64,000 bases of DNA from Sphingobium fontiphilum (GCF_014196635.1 NZ_JACIEB010000004.1:284083-348082); one strand, 5' to 3'. Numbered from the stretch's first letter, positions 1 through 8,685 are shown. Translations and numbers: made by a program. Notes: generated by a model from the letters alone, not told the origin.

Positions 1-751
1 CGAAAACGCCGACGGCATTGGGGTTGGCGGCCAGCTTCTGGACGATCAGATTGTCGTTCTCGCCCGAATCGACATATTTGCCGTCCTCGCGAACGCGGGT
101 GCAGGTCGCCTTATATTCGTCCTCGTCCTTTTCCTTCAGCGCCTTCATCGCCTCATCGCTCTGGCAACCCTTTTCCAGGATCAGTTCGGCGAGCGAATCG
201 CGGGTGCCGCTGGTCGAGGGCGGGCCGAATACGGAGATGGCGACGGCGGGCAGGCTGGGGTCGACATCCTTCCAGGTCTGCGCCTTGTTCGGGCCCTTGC
301 CATAGGGATTGGCGGCCAGCGCCTCATAAACGATCTTGGGCGTCAGCTTGAAACCGGGGCCGTTCTTGGCCTCGGCGAAGGCCAGGCCGTCGACGCCGAC
401 CTGAATTTCGATGATGTCCTTGACGCCATTGGCCTGGCATTGGTCGAACTCGCTCTTCTTCATCCGGCGCGAAGCGTTTTCAATGTCGGGATGCTGCGCG
501 CCCACGCCCGCGCAGAACAGCTTCATGCCGCCGCCGGTGCCGGTCGATTCGATGATCGGCGACTTCATGCCGGGATTGTTCTGCACGAACAGTTCGGCGA
601 CCGCCGTGGCAAAGGGATAGACGGTGGACGAACCGACCGCGCGGATCTGGTCGCGGGTGCCGGCGCTGGCGCCGCCGCCGGCCTGGTCGCCACAGGCGGC
701 GAGAGCGAAAATGGCTGCCGACGACGCGGCCAGAAGAGCGAATTTCTTCAA
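1..751 (-). CDS. pstS: PstS phosphate-binding lipoprotein of the Pst ABC transporter (3' end outside window)
   Basis: Periplasmic phosphate receptor that feeds the PstCAB importer. The reverse-strand frame is open to the window edge and encodes a lipoprotein signal ending in LAAC-GDQ, followed by the PstS phosphate-loop motif AVGSSTVYPF, the STGTGGG loop and SGTRDSLAE. I chose TTG at 751 because GGAGGT lies 5 nt upstream; an in-frame ATG at 763 would place that Shine-Dalgarno inside the gene. About 250 residues are visible of the usual 330-350, so the C-terminus is missing because of the window boundary, not a mutation. A Pho box lies about 90 bp upstream. The other pst genes would lie to the left, outside the window. 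Confidence 0.93.
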   Translation of the reverse strand, partial: MKKFALLAASSAAIFALAACGDQAGGGASAGTRDQIRAVGSSTVYPFATAVAELFVQNNPGMKSPIIESTGTGGGMKLFCAGVGAQHPDIENASRRMKKSEFDQCQANGVKDIIEIQVGVDGLAFAEAKNGPGFKLTPKIVYEALAANPYGKGPNKAQTWKDVDPSLPAVAISVFGPPSTSGTRDSLAELILEKGCQSDEAMKALKEKDEDEYKATCTRVREDGKYVDSGENDNLIVQKLAANPNAVGVF

Positions 752-842
752 GATAACCTCCATCAAAGGCATGGCTGCGGTGTTTCACTTGCCGCCGTCG
801 CCTTCGTTGCAATGCGCGGTAGCCATGCTTCGTCGCGCCATT

Positions 843-871
843 GTGACAGTGAGGTTTCAGTTTGATGACAA
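843..871 (-). promoter_or_regulatory. Pho box (three PhoB half-sites) upstream of pstS
   Basis: On the reverse strand three heptamers, TTGTCAT, CTGAAAC and CTGTCAC, start exactly 11 bp apart (4-bp spacers), facing pstS. PhoB family regulators bind direct repeats of CTGTCAT at this period. The site implies induction of pstS by phosphate starvation. The match is by eye. Confidence 0.75.
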
Positions 872-996
872 TGGCCCCGGACGGCCATTATTATTCTCCA
901 CCTCAGGGGGTGGCCGGCCGGGCATGATGCGCGGGACCGCGCTGTGGAGGGAGGTAAATATGATGGCGAAGTTGCGGTCTATGCGCAAATCATAGT

Positions 997-1028
997 GGGG
1001 CGGCGTTCCTGGACAGGCCCGCCGCCCC
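997..1028 (-). terminator. Terminator-like hairpin after hppD
   Basis: Perfect 9-bp stem GGGGCGGCG / CGCCGCCCC with a 14-nt loop, about 10 bp past the hppD stop. The following reverse-strand bases (ACTATGATTTG) are only weakly U-rich, so intrinsic termination is plausible but not certain. Confidence 0.5.
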
Positions 1029-1038
1029 CTCTCCGAAA

Positions 1039-2127
1039 TCACGCCGTCCGGTCGTTTTTCTCCGCCCGGTCGCCCATATGGACGACGCCGCGCCGGATCT
1101 GGTCCAGTTCGATCGACTCGTACAGCGCCTGGAAATTGCCGTTGCCAAAGCCCTCATTGCCCTTGCGCTGGATGATCTCGAAAAAGATCGGGCCGACCAT
1201 CGTGTCGGTGAAGATTTGCAGGAGTATGCCCTCCTGCTCGCGGTCGCCGTCGATCAGCACGCGGTTGGCTTGCAGGCGCTCGATGTCCTCGCCATGGCCG
1301 GGGATGCGGGCGTCGACCGCTTCATAATAGGTGTCGGGCGTATCCTGAAACCGCACGCCGCCCGCGCGCAGCTTTTCGACCGTGGCGTGAATATCGTCGG
1401 TGGTCAGCGCCAGATGCTGAATGCCCTCGCCGCCATAATCGCGGATGAACTCCTCGATCTGGCTCTGTTCGTCCTGACTTTCATTAAGGGGGATGCGGAT
1501 CGCGCCATCGGGCGCGATCATCGCCTGGCTGAACAGGCCGGTCGCCTGCCCCTTGATGTCGAAGAAACGCTGTTCCCTGAACCGGAAGACACGCTCATAG
1601 AAATCCGCCCACACCCGCATCTGCCCGCGCCGGACATTATGGGTCAGGTGGTCGAGCAGGTTCAGGCCAACGCCCTTGCGCGCCGCATCTTCCCGCCAGC
1701 CGGGAACCTCGTCCCAGTCCGCGAAGGGATCGCCGCTCACCAGATAGAGCAGCGACCCGCCAATGCCCTGCACCGCATGGGCGCCGGGCAGGGCGCTCCT
1801 CGCCGTATCCGCATCCTTAGCGCCGCGCGCCAGCGCGACTTGATGGGCGGTCCGCGCGTCGGCGACGCAAAAGCCCATGCCGCAGGCCGACGGGCCATGG
1901 GCGGCGCGGAAATCGGCGGCGTGCCCGTCGCCCGCGTTCAGGATGAAGGCGATCTGTCCCTGCCGCCACAGCGTCAGGCCCCGGTCGGCCCGCCGCGCGG
2001 CTGGCGCGAAACCCAGCATCGCGAACAGCCGGGCCAGCCCATCAGGGTCGGGCGCGGTAAATTCGACAAAGGCGAAACCGTTGAGCCCGACGGGATTGTC
2101 CAGGCTGAACAGGCTATGGGCGGTCAT
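1039..2127 (-). CDS. hppD: 4-hydroxyphenylpyruvate dioxygenase
   Basis: Fe(II) dioxygenase converting 4-hydroxyphenylpyruvate to homogentisate in tyrosine catabolism. The roughly 362-residue product has the normal bacterial length and two vicinal-oxygen-chelate halves. Iron ligands are visible in the C-terminal half: His in LLDHLTHNV, His in GIQHLALTTDDI and Glu in FFEIIQRKG near the end. The ATG at 2127 is preceded by GAGGAGAG; an upstream in-frame start at 2154 would overlap the end of phhA. It lies 23 bp downstream of phhA on the same strand, so the two probably form one unit converting phenylalanine to tyrosine and, after a transaminase encoded elsewhere, onward to homogentisate. Confidence 0.96.
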   Translation of the reverse strand: MTAHSLFSLDNPVGLNGFAFVEFTAPDPDGLARLFAMLGFAPAARRADRGLTLWRQGQIAFILNAGDGHAADFRAAHGPSACGMGFCVADARTAHQVALARGAKDADTARSALPGAHAVQGIGGSLLYLVSGDPFADWDEVPGWREDAARKGVGLNLLDHLTHNVRRGQMRVWADFYERVFRFREQRFFDIKGQATGLFSQAMIAPDGAIRIPLNESQDEQSQIEEFIRDYGGEGIQHLALTTDDIHATVEKLRAGGVRFQDTPDTYYEAVDARIPGHGEDIERLQANRVLIDGDREQEGILLQIFTDTMVGPIFFEIIQRKGNEGFGNGNFQALYESIELDQIRRGVVHMGDRAEKNDRTA

Positions 2128-2150
2128 GGCATTCTCTCCTCGGTCTTTTT

Positions 2151-3023
2151 TCAATCTTCCGCGCTGGCTGCCCGCCGCGCATGGGCCTGCGTGCCGCGAT
2201 GGATCAGCCGGTCGTCGGGGGTCAGGGCGTCGGGGGCGATGTCGGCCTCGCCCTCCAGCGCGGCGTAGAGCGGGCCAAGGTCGGCATCCTGCGTCTGGCG
2301 CAGCAGATCGTCGAAACTGTCGATGACGAAATAGCTCTGCTGGAAATCGTTGATCCGGTAGCGGGTCCGCATCACGCGGCGCAGGTCAAAGCCGATCCGG
2401 TTGGGGGACGGATCGTCGAGGGCGAAGAGCGACTCGGCATGCGACGACACGATCCCCGCGCCATAGAGTTTCAGTCCGCCCGCGCCCGCGATCAGGCCGA
2501 ATTCGACCGTGTACCAGTAAAGCCGCGCCAGATGGTCGATCGCCCCCAGCCGCGCCGCGCGCAGCCCGCCCAGACCATAGGCCTGCATATAATCGGCGAA
2601 CACCCGATGGGCGAGCAATGGCACATGGCCGAATATGTCATGGAAGACATCGGGCTCCTCCAGATAGTCGATCTGGTCGGGGCGACGGATGAAGCGCCCG
2701 GCGACGAAACGGCGATGGGCCAGATGGTCGAAGAAGATTTCATCGGGCACCAGCCCCGGCGCCGCCACCACCCGCCACCCGGTCGCCTTCATCAGCCGTT
2801 CGTTCAGCGCCTCGAACCGGGGGATGCCGGGCCGGTCCATCCGCAACATGTCGAGCCCATCCAGAAATTCCGGCACGACGCGGCCGCGCAGCATCGCCGC
2901 CTGCCGCGCGAACAGGGCGTCCCAGGTCGCATGATCGGCGGCGCTATAGGCGTCCCAATCCTGCGGCACGGTCCAGTCCGCCGCTTTGGCGACCATGTCC
3001 TGCATCTCTCCCATGCGAAACAT
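2151..3023 (-). CDS. phhA: Phenylalanine 4-hydroxylase
   Basis: Pterin-dependent monooxygenase making tyrosine from phenylalanine. The product of about 290 residues matches the monodomain bacterial enzymes. Iron ligands are seen as the two His of FHDIFGHVPLL and the Glu of YWYTVEFGL; the pterin-side region RPDQIDYLEEPD precedes them. The start is uncertain: ATGs at 3023, 3014, 3005 and 2996 are all in frame (MFRMGEMQDMV), and GGGAGAG lies before the later ones. The 3224 end of the open frame is unlikely because it crosses the divergent promoter region. It is the first gene of the phhA-hppD pair and is divergent from an Lrp-type regulator. Confidence 0.95.
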   Translation of the reverse strand: MFRMGEMQDMVAKAADWTVPQDWDAYSAADHATWDALFARQAAMLRGRVVPEFLDGLDMLRMDRPGIPRFEALNERLMKATGWRVVAAPGLVPDEIFFDHLAHRRFVAGRFIRRPDQIDYLEEPDVFHDIFGHVPLLAHRVFADYMQAYGLGGLRAARLGAIDHLARLYWYTVEFGLIAGAGGLKLYGAGIVSSHAESLFALDDPSPNRIGFDLRRVMRTRYRINDFQQSYFVIDSFDDLLRQTQDADLGPLYAALEGEADIAPDALTPDDRLIHRGTQAHARRAASAED

Positions 3024-3075
3024 GATCTCGCATTTCGGGCGGTATTGGGTTTCTAAATCGCGGTCATGGCGCTGG

Positions 3076-3101
3076 AATTTGCAAATCTGATTTGATAAAT
3101 T
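3076..3101. promoter_or_regulatory. Imperfect AT-rich dyad, candidate Lrp/AsnC operator
   Basis: The 86-bp divergent intergenic region between phhA and the Lrp-type gene contains AATTTGCAAATC followed by ATTTGATAAATT, an imperfect inverted repeat that stands out in GC-rich surroundings. Lrp/AsnC proteins typically bind AT-rich dyads next to their own gene. The regulatory role is inferred from position. Confidence 0.45.
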
Positions 3102-3109
3102 GGCATTAT

Positions 3110-3580
3110 ATGAAACAGATCGCCGAAATGGACGCGCTCGACCGCCGCATCGTCGCCGAATTGCAGCGCGACGCCGCGCGCAGCCATGCCGATCTTGCCG
3201 AACGGGTGGGCAGCACCGCGCCATCCTGCTGGCGTCGCATCCGCGCGCTGGAGGAGGCGGGGATATTGGGGGCCACGGTGCGCCTGGCCGATCCCGAAAA
3301 ACTGGGCCAGCATGTGATCGTGCTCTGCCATGTGCGGATGCGGGCCTATGACAGCGAAACGATCGCCGCCTTTGAAGGCTTCGTGCAGGATCAGGCGCGG
3401 GTGATGGAATGCTACGCCATGTCGGGCGAGTGGGATTATCTGCTGCGCGTCGTGTCCAGCGACGTCGCGGATTACGAACATTTCCTCATGCGCCTGCTGC
3501 TCAAACACCCCTCGGTCGCGGGCGCGGCGTCGCATTTCGCCCTGTCGGTCAAGAAATATACGACCGCCCTGCCGGTCTGA
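3110..3580 (+). CDS. Lrp/AsnC family transcriptional regulator
   Basis: A 156-residue protein with the usual Lrp layout: an N-terminal helix-turn-helix (MDALDRRIVAELQRDA through LAERVGSTAPSCWRRIRALEEAGI) and a C-terminal RAM/AsnC ligand-binding domain (MSGEWDYLLRVVSSDVADYEHFL). ATG at 3110 was chosen over a TTG at 3092; no strong Shine-Dalgarno is visible for either. It is transcribed away from phhA-hppD, so it probably controls that operon in response to an aromatic amino acid, as PhhR- or BkdR-type local regulators do. The ligand is inference. Confidence 0.9.
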   Translation: MKQIAEMDALDRRIVAELQRDAARSHADLAERVGSTAPSCWRRIRALEEAGILGATVRLADPEKLGQHVIVLCHVRMRAYDSETIAAFEGFVQDQARVMECYAMSGEWDYLLRVVSSDVADYEHFLMRLLLKHPSVAGAASHFALSVKKYTTALPV

Positions 3581-3674
3581 CCGGGACAGCGGACACAATC
3601 TGTGCGTTTCCATTTGCCGGGCGAGCGGCTATGGCGAGCGGGAACAGGCTATTGAACGGGTTTTGAGGGAATTG

Positions 3675-4982
3675 ATGGCAAGCGCACCCGACACTTCGCG
3701 CCAGGCGCCCGCCGGGGATGAACAACAGGTGCTTGCGGGGCTGGAGGAAAATTCGCCCTATGTCCGCCGGGGGCTGTTCGGGAACGGCAACACCGGCGTT
3801 GAATATGTCAGCGCGAAAAAGCGATCCAACAAACTGGCCGTCACTTTCGCCCAAGAGGCCACCCGCAATATGCGCCAGCCTGGGTTTGCCGAACATTTTA
3901 TGCTGGAGCGCGGGTTCGATGTCCTGACGTTGAAGTGCAACATCAACAACTGGTTTCAGGATATTTCGCGCGAACAGCTTCGGGACGCGATTGCCGGGCG
4001 GCTGTCGGATTATGATTTCGTCGTCTGCTACGGTTCCGGCATGGGCGGCTATGCCGCCATCTATTTTGCCGAGATCGTCAAGGCGAACGTCGTCATCGCC
4101 CTCTCGCCCCAATATTCCATCGACCCCGCCATTGTCGATTTCGACGATCGATGGGCCGGATCCGCCGCGAAGATCAGTTTCAAGCATCAGTCGCTGGACG
4201 CCATTTTGGCGCATACCGGCGCGGCCATCTATGTTGTTTATGATCCGCATGACACCGATGCGAAGCATGCGGCGGCCATGCGGGCCGCGAGCAACCGCAT
4301 CATTCCGGTCGAAACGCCCTATAGCGGCCATCCATCGGGCGCCGCGCTTCAGCAAATGGATATTCTGGCCGGACTGTTCGACAATCTGGTCGAAGGGCGC
4401 ATCCCTCCGCTGAGGAAGACGATGCGGGCGCAGCGGGCGCAGTCGGCGAAATATCTGTTCGGCCTCGCGCAAAGCTGCATCCGCCGCGGGCACAAGGCGG
4501 CGGGCCTGTCTTTGCTGGAGAGGGCCGTCTCCTCGGAGGGCGCGACCTCTGAAATTCGCATAGCCTATTGTCGTCGGTTGCATGCGGAGGGGCGCGTCCA
4601 CGATGCCGTGGCCCGGCTTCGCGAATATTGGCCGTCATTGCCCCAGAATGCGCACATGATTGCCTATCGCGCCCATCTGGAGCAGGTCGCCGGCGACCAG
4701 AAGGAGGCGCGACGCCTGTTCGATCTCGCCATCCGGCAACAGCCCGACATGACCCTCCTCTACAAGGAGGAGCGCAAGCTGATGAACGACATCATCGCCG
4801 ATTCCGATCACAAGATGGCGATGATGCAGACCGCCCTGGAACGCGCCCGGGCCGAGGCGCAACTGCGCATGGGCGGCGCGCCGGCCCAGTTTTCCGGTCG
4901 CAATGTCGCCCTGATGGCCGCCGCATCGCTGGTCATCGTCGCCTTGATCGCGATCCTGGCCATCTCGCTGCACGTGGTGTGA
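3675..4982 (+). CDS. Alpha/beta-hydrolase-like protein with helical repeats and a C-terminal membrane anchor
   Basis: A 435-residue protein I cannot name. Residues about 50-260 resemble an alpha/beta-hydrolase core: strand FDVLTLKC, elbow CYGSGMGGYAA, then VYDPHDTDAKH and a late His in PYSGHPSG that could be the acid and base. The elbow reads G-S-G-M-G, with Gly122 where related YGSSMGG proteins have the nucleophilic Ser, so activity is doubtful unless Ser121 substitutes. Residues about 270-380 are helical and TPR-like. The last 25 residues form one hydrophobic segment, so the protein is probably tail-anchored. ATG at 3675 follows GAGGGA. It converges on a methyltransferase and a polysaccharide-type ABC ATPase, which hints at an envelope glycan role. 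Confidence 0.6.
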   Translation: MASAPDTSRQAPAGDEQQVLAGLEENSPYVRRGLFGNGNTGVEYVSAKKRSNKLAVTFAQEATRNMRQPGFAEHFMLERGFDVLTLKCNINNWFQDISREQLRDAIAGRLSDYDFVVCYGSGMGGYAAIYFAEIVKANVVIALSPQYSIDPAIVDFDDRWAGSAAKISFKHQSLDAILAHTGAAIYVVYDPHDTDAKHAAAMRAASNRIIPVETPYSGHPSGAALQQMDILAGLFDNLVEGRIPPLRKTMRAQRAQSAKYLFGLAQSCIRRGHKAAGLSLLERAVSSEGATSEIRIAYCRRLHAEGRVHDAVARLREYWPSLPQNAHMIAYRAHLEQVAGDQKEARRLFDLAIRQQPDMTLLYKEERKLMNDIIADSDHKMAMMQTALERARAEAQLRMGGAPAQFSGRNVALMAAASLVIVALIAILAISLHVV

Positions 4983-5006
4983 CGCGCCGGGGCGTCCGCC
5001 GATCCG

Positions 5007-6110
5007 TCAGACCAGGGTAAAGCGATAGACCTGCGCCCAATGGGCGTTGGGATCGGGAAAAAATTCCGCCCTGAACCCGGCCCGATCAAACAGATGGAAC
5101 AGATAGGCTTCCTGAAAACCCAGTTCCATCCAACCGCGCAGGCGCATGATGGAGATATTTTCCCAGTCCAGCCGGAAACCCCAGGGGAAGGGGATTTCAG
5201 GCATGTTGACGCGCGAAATCGGCTCACCCGCCAGGATCACGCATCCGCCCGGTTTCAACAGGCCCTTCATCTGCTCGATCAGGTCTGCGGCGTTCCAGCA
5301 ATGATGGAAGCTTTCGTAGAACAGGATCAGGTCGTAGGCGTTGGGTTCGCCGGCGGGGTTGGCGCCGAACAGGCCCAGATGCGATGTCAGGTCGGTGCGA
5401 AAAAATGCCGACGCCTTGTTGACCCCGTCGACAAAGGCCTTGTTGATGTCGACGACATCCACCTTCGCTCCGGTCCGCGCAAAGGCGAAGGAGGTCTGGC
5501 CAAAGCCCGCGCCATATTCCAGCACACGGCCGTTTTTGGGCAGGTTGCTGCGCACCAGGATATGGCCGATCGCCATCAGGTGGGCGCCCGCCAGTGCGGC
5601 GTCGCCAGTGCTGTAGAAGGCGGGGCGATAGATGAAGTCGTGATGGACGACTTCGGGCGTATCCTCATCGACGGTCGGATCATATTGCGCCCGGCCTGTG
5701 ATCGCCGACCATAATCGCATCATCTGCCCGGCATAGGCGGGACTGTCCGGGTTCAATCGGCAATCGAACCAGTCGGGAATGCGCAGGATCTTGCCCGCAT
5801 GGGTCGTCCGGTCCCCGGCGGCGAACGCGGCGGCGATCCCGCCAATCTCTTCGATGGTGAAGGTCGGGCGGCCATGGTGGACCAGCGCCGCCATGCGATC
5901 GCGATGTTCGCTGGAATCGGCCAGTGCGGCCGCAAATCGCTCCGGGGTGCGATACAGGTCGATATGGGCCGCCACCACCGCGTCATTTTCAGGCGCCCGG
6001 CCCAGATAGCCCAGATAGCTGTCGACAACCTCTTCCCGGGTCAGCGTCGGCGGAACCTGTTGCACCAATGGCTGGGTGGGGCTTTTCAATCGGTTGATGA
6101 AGGATCGCAT
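5007..6110 (-). CDS. SAM-dependent methyltransferase with N-terminal DUF4214-like domain
   Basis: The N-terminal part (YLGYLGRAPEND, then DLYRTPERFAAAL) looks like the DUF4214 helical module found in surface-glycan and adhesin-associated proteins. Residues about 180-340 form a class I methyltransferase: motif I VLEYGAGFGQTSF, acidic VDVVDINKAF, DLILFYESFHH and LLKPGGCVILAGEP. The substrate cannot be read from sequence. ATG at 6110 was chosen; the open frame continues to 6158 and no start has a convincing Shine-Dalgarno. It lies 51 bp downstream of the KpsT-like ATPase on the same strand and is probably cotranscribed, suggesting modification of an exported polysaccharide (inference). Confidence 0.75.
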   Translation of the reverse strand: MRSFINRLKSPTQPLVQQVPPTLTREEVVDSYLGYLGRAPENDAVVAAHIDLYRTPERFAAALADSSEHRDRMAALVHHGRPTFTIEEIGGIAAAFAAGDRTTHAGKILRIPDWFDCRLNPDSPAYAGQMMRLWSAITGRAQYDPTVDEDTPEVVHHDFIYRPAFYSTGDAALAGAHLMAIGHILVRSNLPKNGRVLEYGAGFGQTSFAFARTGAKVDVVDINKAFVDGVNKASAFFRTDLTSHLGLFGANPAGEPNAYDLILFYESFHHCWNAADLIEQMKGLLKPGGCVILAGEPISRVNMPEIPFPWGFRLDWENISIMRLRGWMELGFQEAYLFHLFDRAGFRAEFFPDPNAHWAQVYRFTLV

Positions 6111-6161
6111 ATTCTGGCATGTCCCTGTCAGGGGCTGGCGACAATGGCCCGATCGCAACGG

Positions 6162-6863
6162 TCAGTGATGGATGTCGACGACGGCCCGGTCGGACTTCAC
6201 CGTCCGCTGATAATAATTGTGGACGTCGATGGCCTCGTCGATCGTATCGAAAAATTGCAGCGCGCCGTTGAACAGCACGGCGCCCTTGTCGCAATGCGCC
6301 CGCAATGTCTGGGGAACGTGGCTCACCATCACCAGCGCGCCCTTGCTCTTGCGTTCGTCCATCACCGCTTCGATCTTCTTGCGGAACCGCTCGTCGCCCG
6401 TCGCGGTCACTTCGTCGATCAGGTAGCAGTCGAACTCGATGGCCAAAGATATGCCGAAGGAAAAGCGCGCGCCCATGCCCGATGAATAGGTGTGCACAGG
6501 CTGCCGGAAATAGGGGCCGAGTTCGCAGAAATCCTCGACGAACTTCGTCAGCTTCGCAATGTCCTTGCCATAGATGCGGGCGATGAACCGGCAATTGTCC
6601 GCGCCCGTCAGGCTGGATTGAAAGGCGCTGGCGTAACCCAGCGGCCAGGATGTCGTCATGTTGCGGATGACCCGCCCCGACGTCGGGTTGTCGACGCCCG
6701 CGATCATGCGGATCAGCGTGGATTTGCCTGCGCCGTTCGATCCGCAAATGCCCAGCCGGTCGCGCGGACCGATGGTGAAGTTCAGATTGTTGAGCACCAG
6801 ATTCTGATGGCCATGACCATCGTAAATCTTGCTGACATTTTCGAAGCGAATCATTTCACTCAT
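6162..6863 (-). CDS. Polysaccharide-export type ABC transporter ATPase (KpsT/Wzt/CtrD-like)
   Basis: A compact ABC ATPase of about 233 residues. Walker A is GSNGAGKST, the signature is the KpsT/Wzt form YSSGMGARFSFGI rather than LSGGQ, and Walker B is DCYLIDEVTATGDERF, followed by a switch His in MVSHVPQTLR. These features place it with group 2 capsule and O-antigen exporters. Start candidates are 6893, 6863 and 6854; MSEMIRFENVSKIY at 6863 is used here. No KpsM-type permease is present in the window, so it must pair with a permease elsewhere or the cluster is incomplete. A methyltransferase follows on the same strand. Confidence 0.85.
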   Translation of the reverse strand: MSEMIRFENVSKIYDGHGHQNLVLNNLNFTIGPRDRLGICGSNGAGKSTLIRMIAGVDNPTSGRVIRNMTTSWPLGYASAFQSSLTGADNCRFIARIYGKDIAKLTKFVEDFCELGPYFRQPVHTYSSGMGARFSFGISLAIEFDCYLIDEVTATGDERFRKKIEAVMDERKSKGALVMVSHVPQTLRAHCDKGAVLFNGALQFFDTIDEAIDVHNYYQRTVKSDRAVVDIHH

Positions 6864-6978
6864 CAATAGGGACAGGCTATCGCCTTGCAACATGTAACTG
6901 CCTGCCGGTTACAGGCGTGCGACGGGGCGCCGGGATTTTGGGCGCGGGGATTGGGAGCGCTGGAACCTTGGGGGTTGA

Positions 6979-8685
6979 ATGATTGTCGGTATTGACCTTG
7001 GCACCACCAACAGCGCGGTTGCGCTATGGCGGAACGATATGGCGCAACTGGTGCCCAATGCGCTCGGCGATGTCCTGACCCCCTCGGCCGTCAGCGTCGA
7101 TGCGACCGGCCATGTGCTGGTGGGCCAGGCGGCGCGCGACCGGCAGGCGACCCATCCGCAGGACAGCGTGTCCAGCTTCAAACGCTATATGGGCACGCAG
7201 CGCACCGTGCGCCTCCACAAGCGCGAATATTCGGCGGAGGATCTCTCGGCGCTGGTGCTCAAATCGCTGAAGGCCGATGTCGAGGCGTTCGCGGGCGAGG
7301 CGGTGACCGACGCGGTTATCACCGTCCCCGCCTATTTCAACGACCGCCAGCGCAAGGCGACCCGGCGCGCGGGCGAACTGGCGGGTTTCAACGTCCGCCG
7401 CCTGATCAACGAGCCGACCGCCGCCGCGCTCGCTTTTGGCGTCCACGACCGGCAGGATCGCGAGCCGTTCCTGGTGTTCGATCTGGGCGGCGGCACGTTC
7501 GACGTGTCGATTGTCGAAATGTTCGACGGCATTATCGAGGTGCGCGCCTCGGCGGGCGACAATGTGCTGGGCGGCGACGATTTCAACCAGTGCCTGGTCG
7601 CGCTGGTGCGGCCGCAATTGCAGCCGGCCGCCGCGCTGGAAGGCGTCGCCCCCGATGTGCTGGAGGCGCAGCTTCTGGCGGCGGCCGAACAGGCGCGCCG
7701 CCGTCTGACCGATGCGGCGCAGACCGATTTCGCGCTGGTGCTGAACGGCGTTCGGGTCAGCGCGCCCGTCGACGCCGCCGCGTTTGAAGCCGCCGCCGAA
7801 CCGCTGATTGACCGGCTGCGCGAGCCGGTGCTGCGTTCGCTCCGCGACAGCCGCATCGCCGTCCAGTCGCTCAGCGAGATCGTGCTGGTCGGCGGCGCGA
7901 CGCGGATGCCGGTCGTTCGCCGCGCCATCACCCGCATGTTCGGCCGCTTCCCCGACACCACCGTCCATCCCGACCATGCCGTGGCCTTGGGCGCGGCGGT
8001 GCAGGCGGGGCTGATCGAACGCAACGCGGGTCTTGATGAAATCCGCCTGACCGATGTCTGCCCCTTTACCCTGGGCGTCGACACGTCCGAGCGCGACCGG
8101 GGCGGCCATTTTCGCCATGGCCTGTTTTCGCCGATCATCGACCGCAACACCGCCATTCCCGTCAGCCGCGTCGCCAACTACACCACCATCGCCGACAATC
8201 AGAGCTTCATCGAATTCGGCATCTATCAGGGCGAAGCGCGCGAGGTCGTCTCCAATGTCCGCCTCGGCTCGATCAAGGTGCCGGTGCCGCCGCGCCCGGC
8301 GGGCCATGTGTCGGTCGACTGCCGGTTCAGCTATGACAGTTCGGGCCTGCTGGAGGTTGACGTGACGGTCGGCGAAACCGGCGTCACCCGCAATCTCGTC
8401 ATCCTCGACGAAAGCGACGGCCCTTCGGACAAGGAGATCGCGGCGCGCCGGGCGGAACTGGCGAAACTGAAATTCCACCCGCGCGAAGAGGCGGAAAATG
8501 TCGCCCTGCTCGCCCGCGCCCGGCGCGCCTATGAAGCGCATATCGGCGATGATCGCGCCCGCATCGGCGCGATGATCACCGATTTCGAGGGCGCACTGGA
8601 AAGCCAGGACGGCCGCATCATATCGCAGGCGCGGGTCGACCTGCGCGAAGGGCTGGACCTCATCGACCGGGACCGCTGGCTGTGA
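6979..8685 (+). CDS. hscC: HscC-type Hsp70 chaperone
   Basis: A 568-residue Hsp70, shorter than DnaK (about 640) and matching HscC. The nucleotide-binding domain has phosphate motif 1 GIDLGTTNSAVALW at the N-terminus, phosphate motif 2 VFDLGGGTFDVSIVE near residue 164 and the adenosine motif LVGGATRMPVVR near residue 302; NEPTAAALAFG is also present. The substrate-binding part contains FTLGVDTSERDRGGHF in place of the DnaK SLGIET consensus. There is no EEVD-like tail. The stop codon overlaps the start of the next gene (GTGA), coupling it to a J-like membrane protein, as with hscC and djlB/djlC in Escherichia coli. The in vivo substrate is unknown. Confidence 0.9.
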   Translation: MIVGIDLGTTNSAVALWRNDMAQLVPNALGDVLTPSAVSVDATGHVLVGQAARDRQATHPQDSVSSFKRYMGTQRTVRLHKREYSAEDLSALVLKSLKADVEAFAGEAVTDAVITVPAYFNDRQRKATRRAGELAGFNVRRLINEPTAAALAFGVHDRQDREPFLVFDLGGGTFDVSIVEMFDGIIEVRASAGDNVLGGDDFNQCLVALVRPQLQPAAALEGVAPDVLEAQLLAAAEQARRRLTDAAQTDFALVLNGVRVSAPVDAAAFEAAAEPLIDRLREPVLRSLRDSRIAVQSLSEIVLVGGATRMPVVRRAITRMFGRFPDTTVHPDHAVALGAAVQAGLIERNAGLDEIRLTDVCPFTLGVDTSERDRGGHFRHGLFSPIIDRNTAIPVSRVANYTTIADNQSFIEFGIYQGEAREVVSNVRLGSIKVPVPPRPAGHVSVDCRFSYDSSGLLEVDVTVGETGVTRNLVILDESDGPSDKEIAARRAELAKLKFHPREEAENVALLARARRAYEAHIGDDRARIGAMITDFEGALESQDGRIISQARVDLREGLDLIDRDRWL

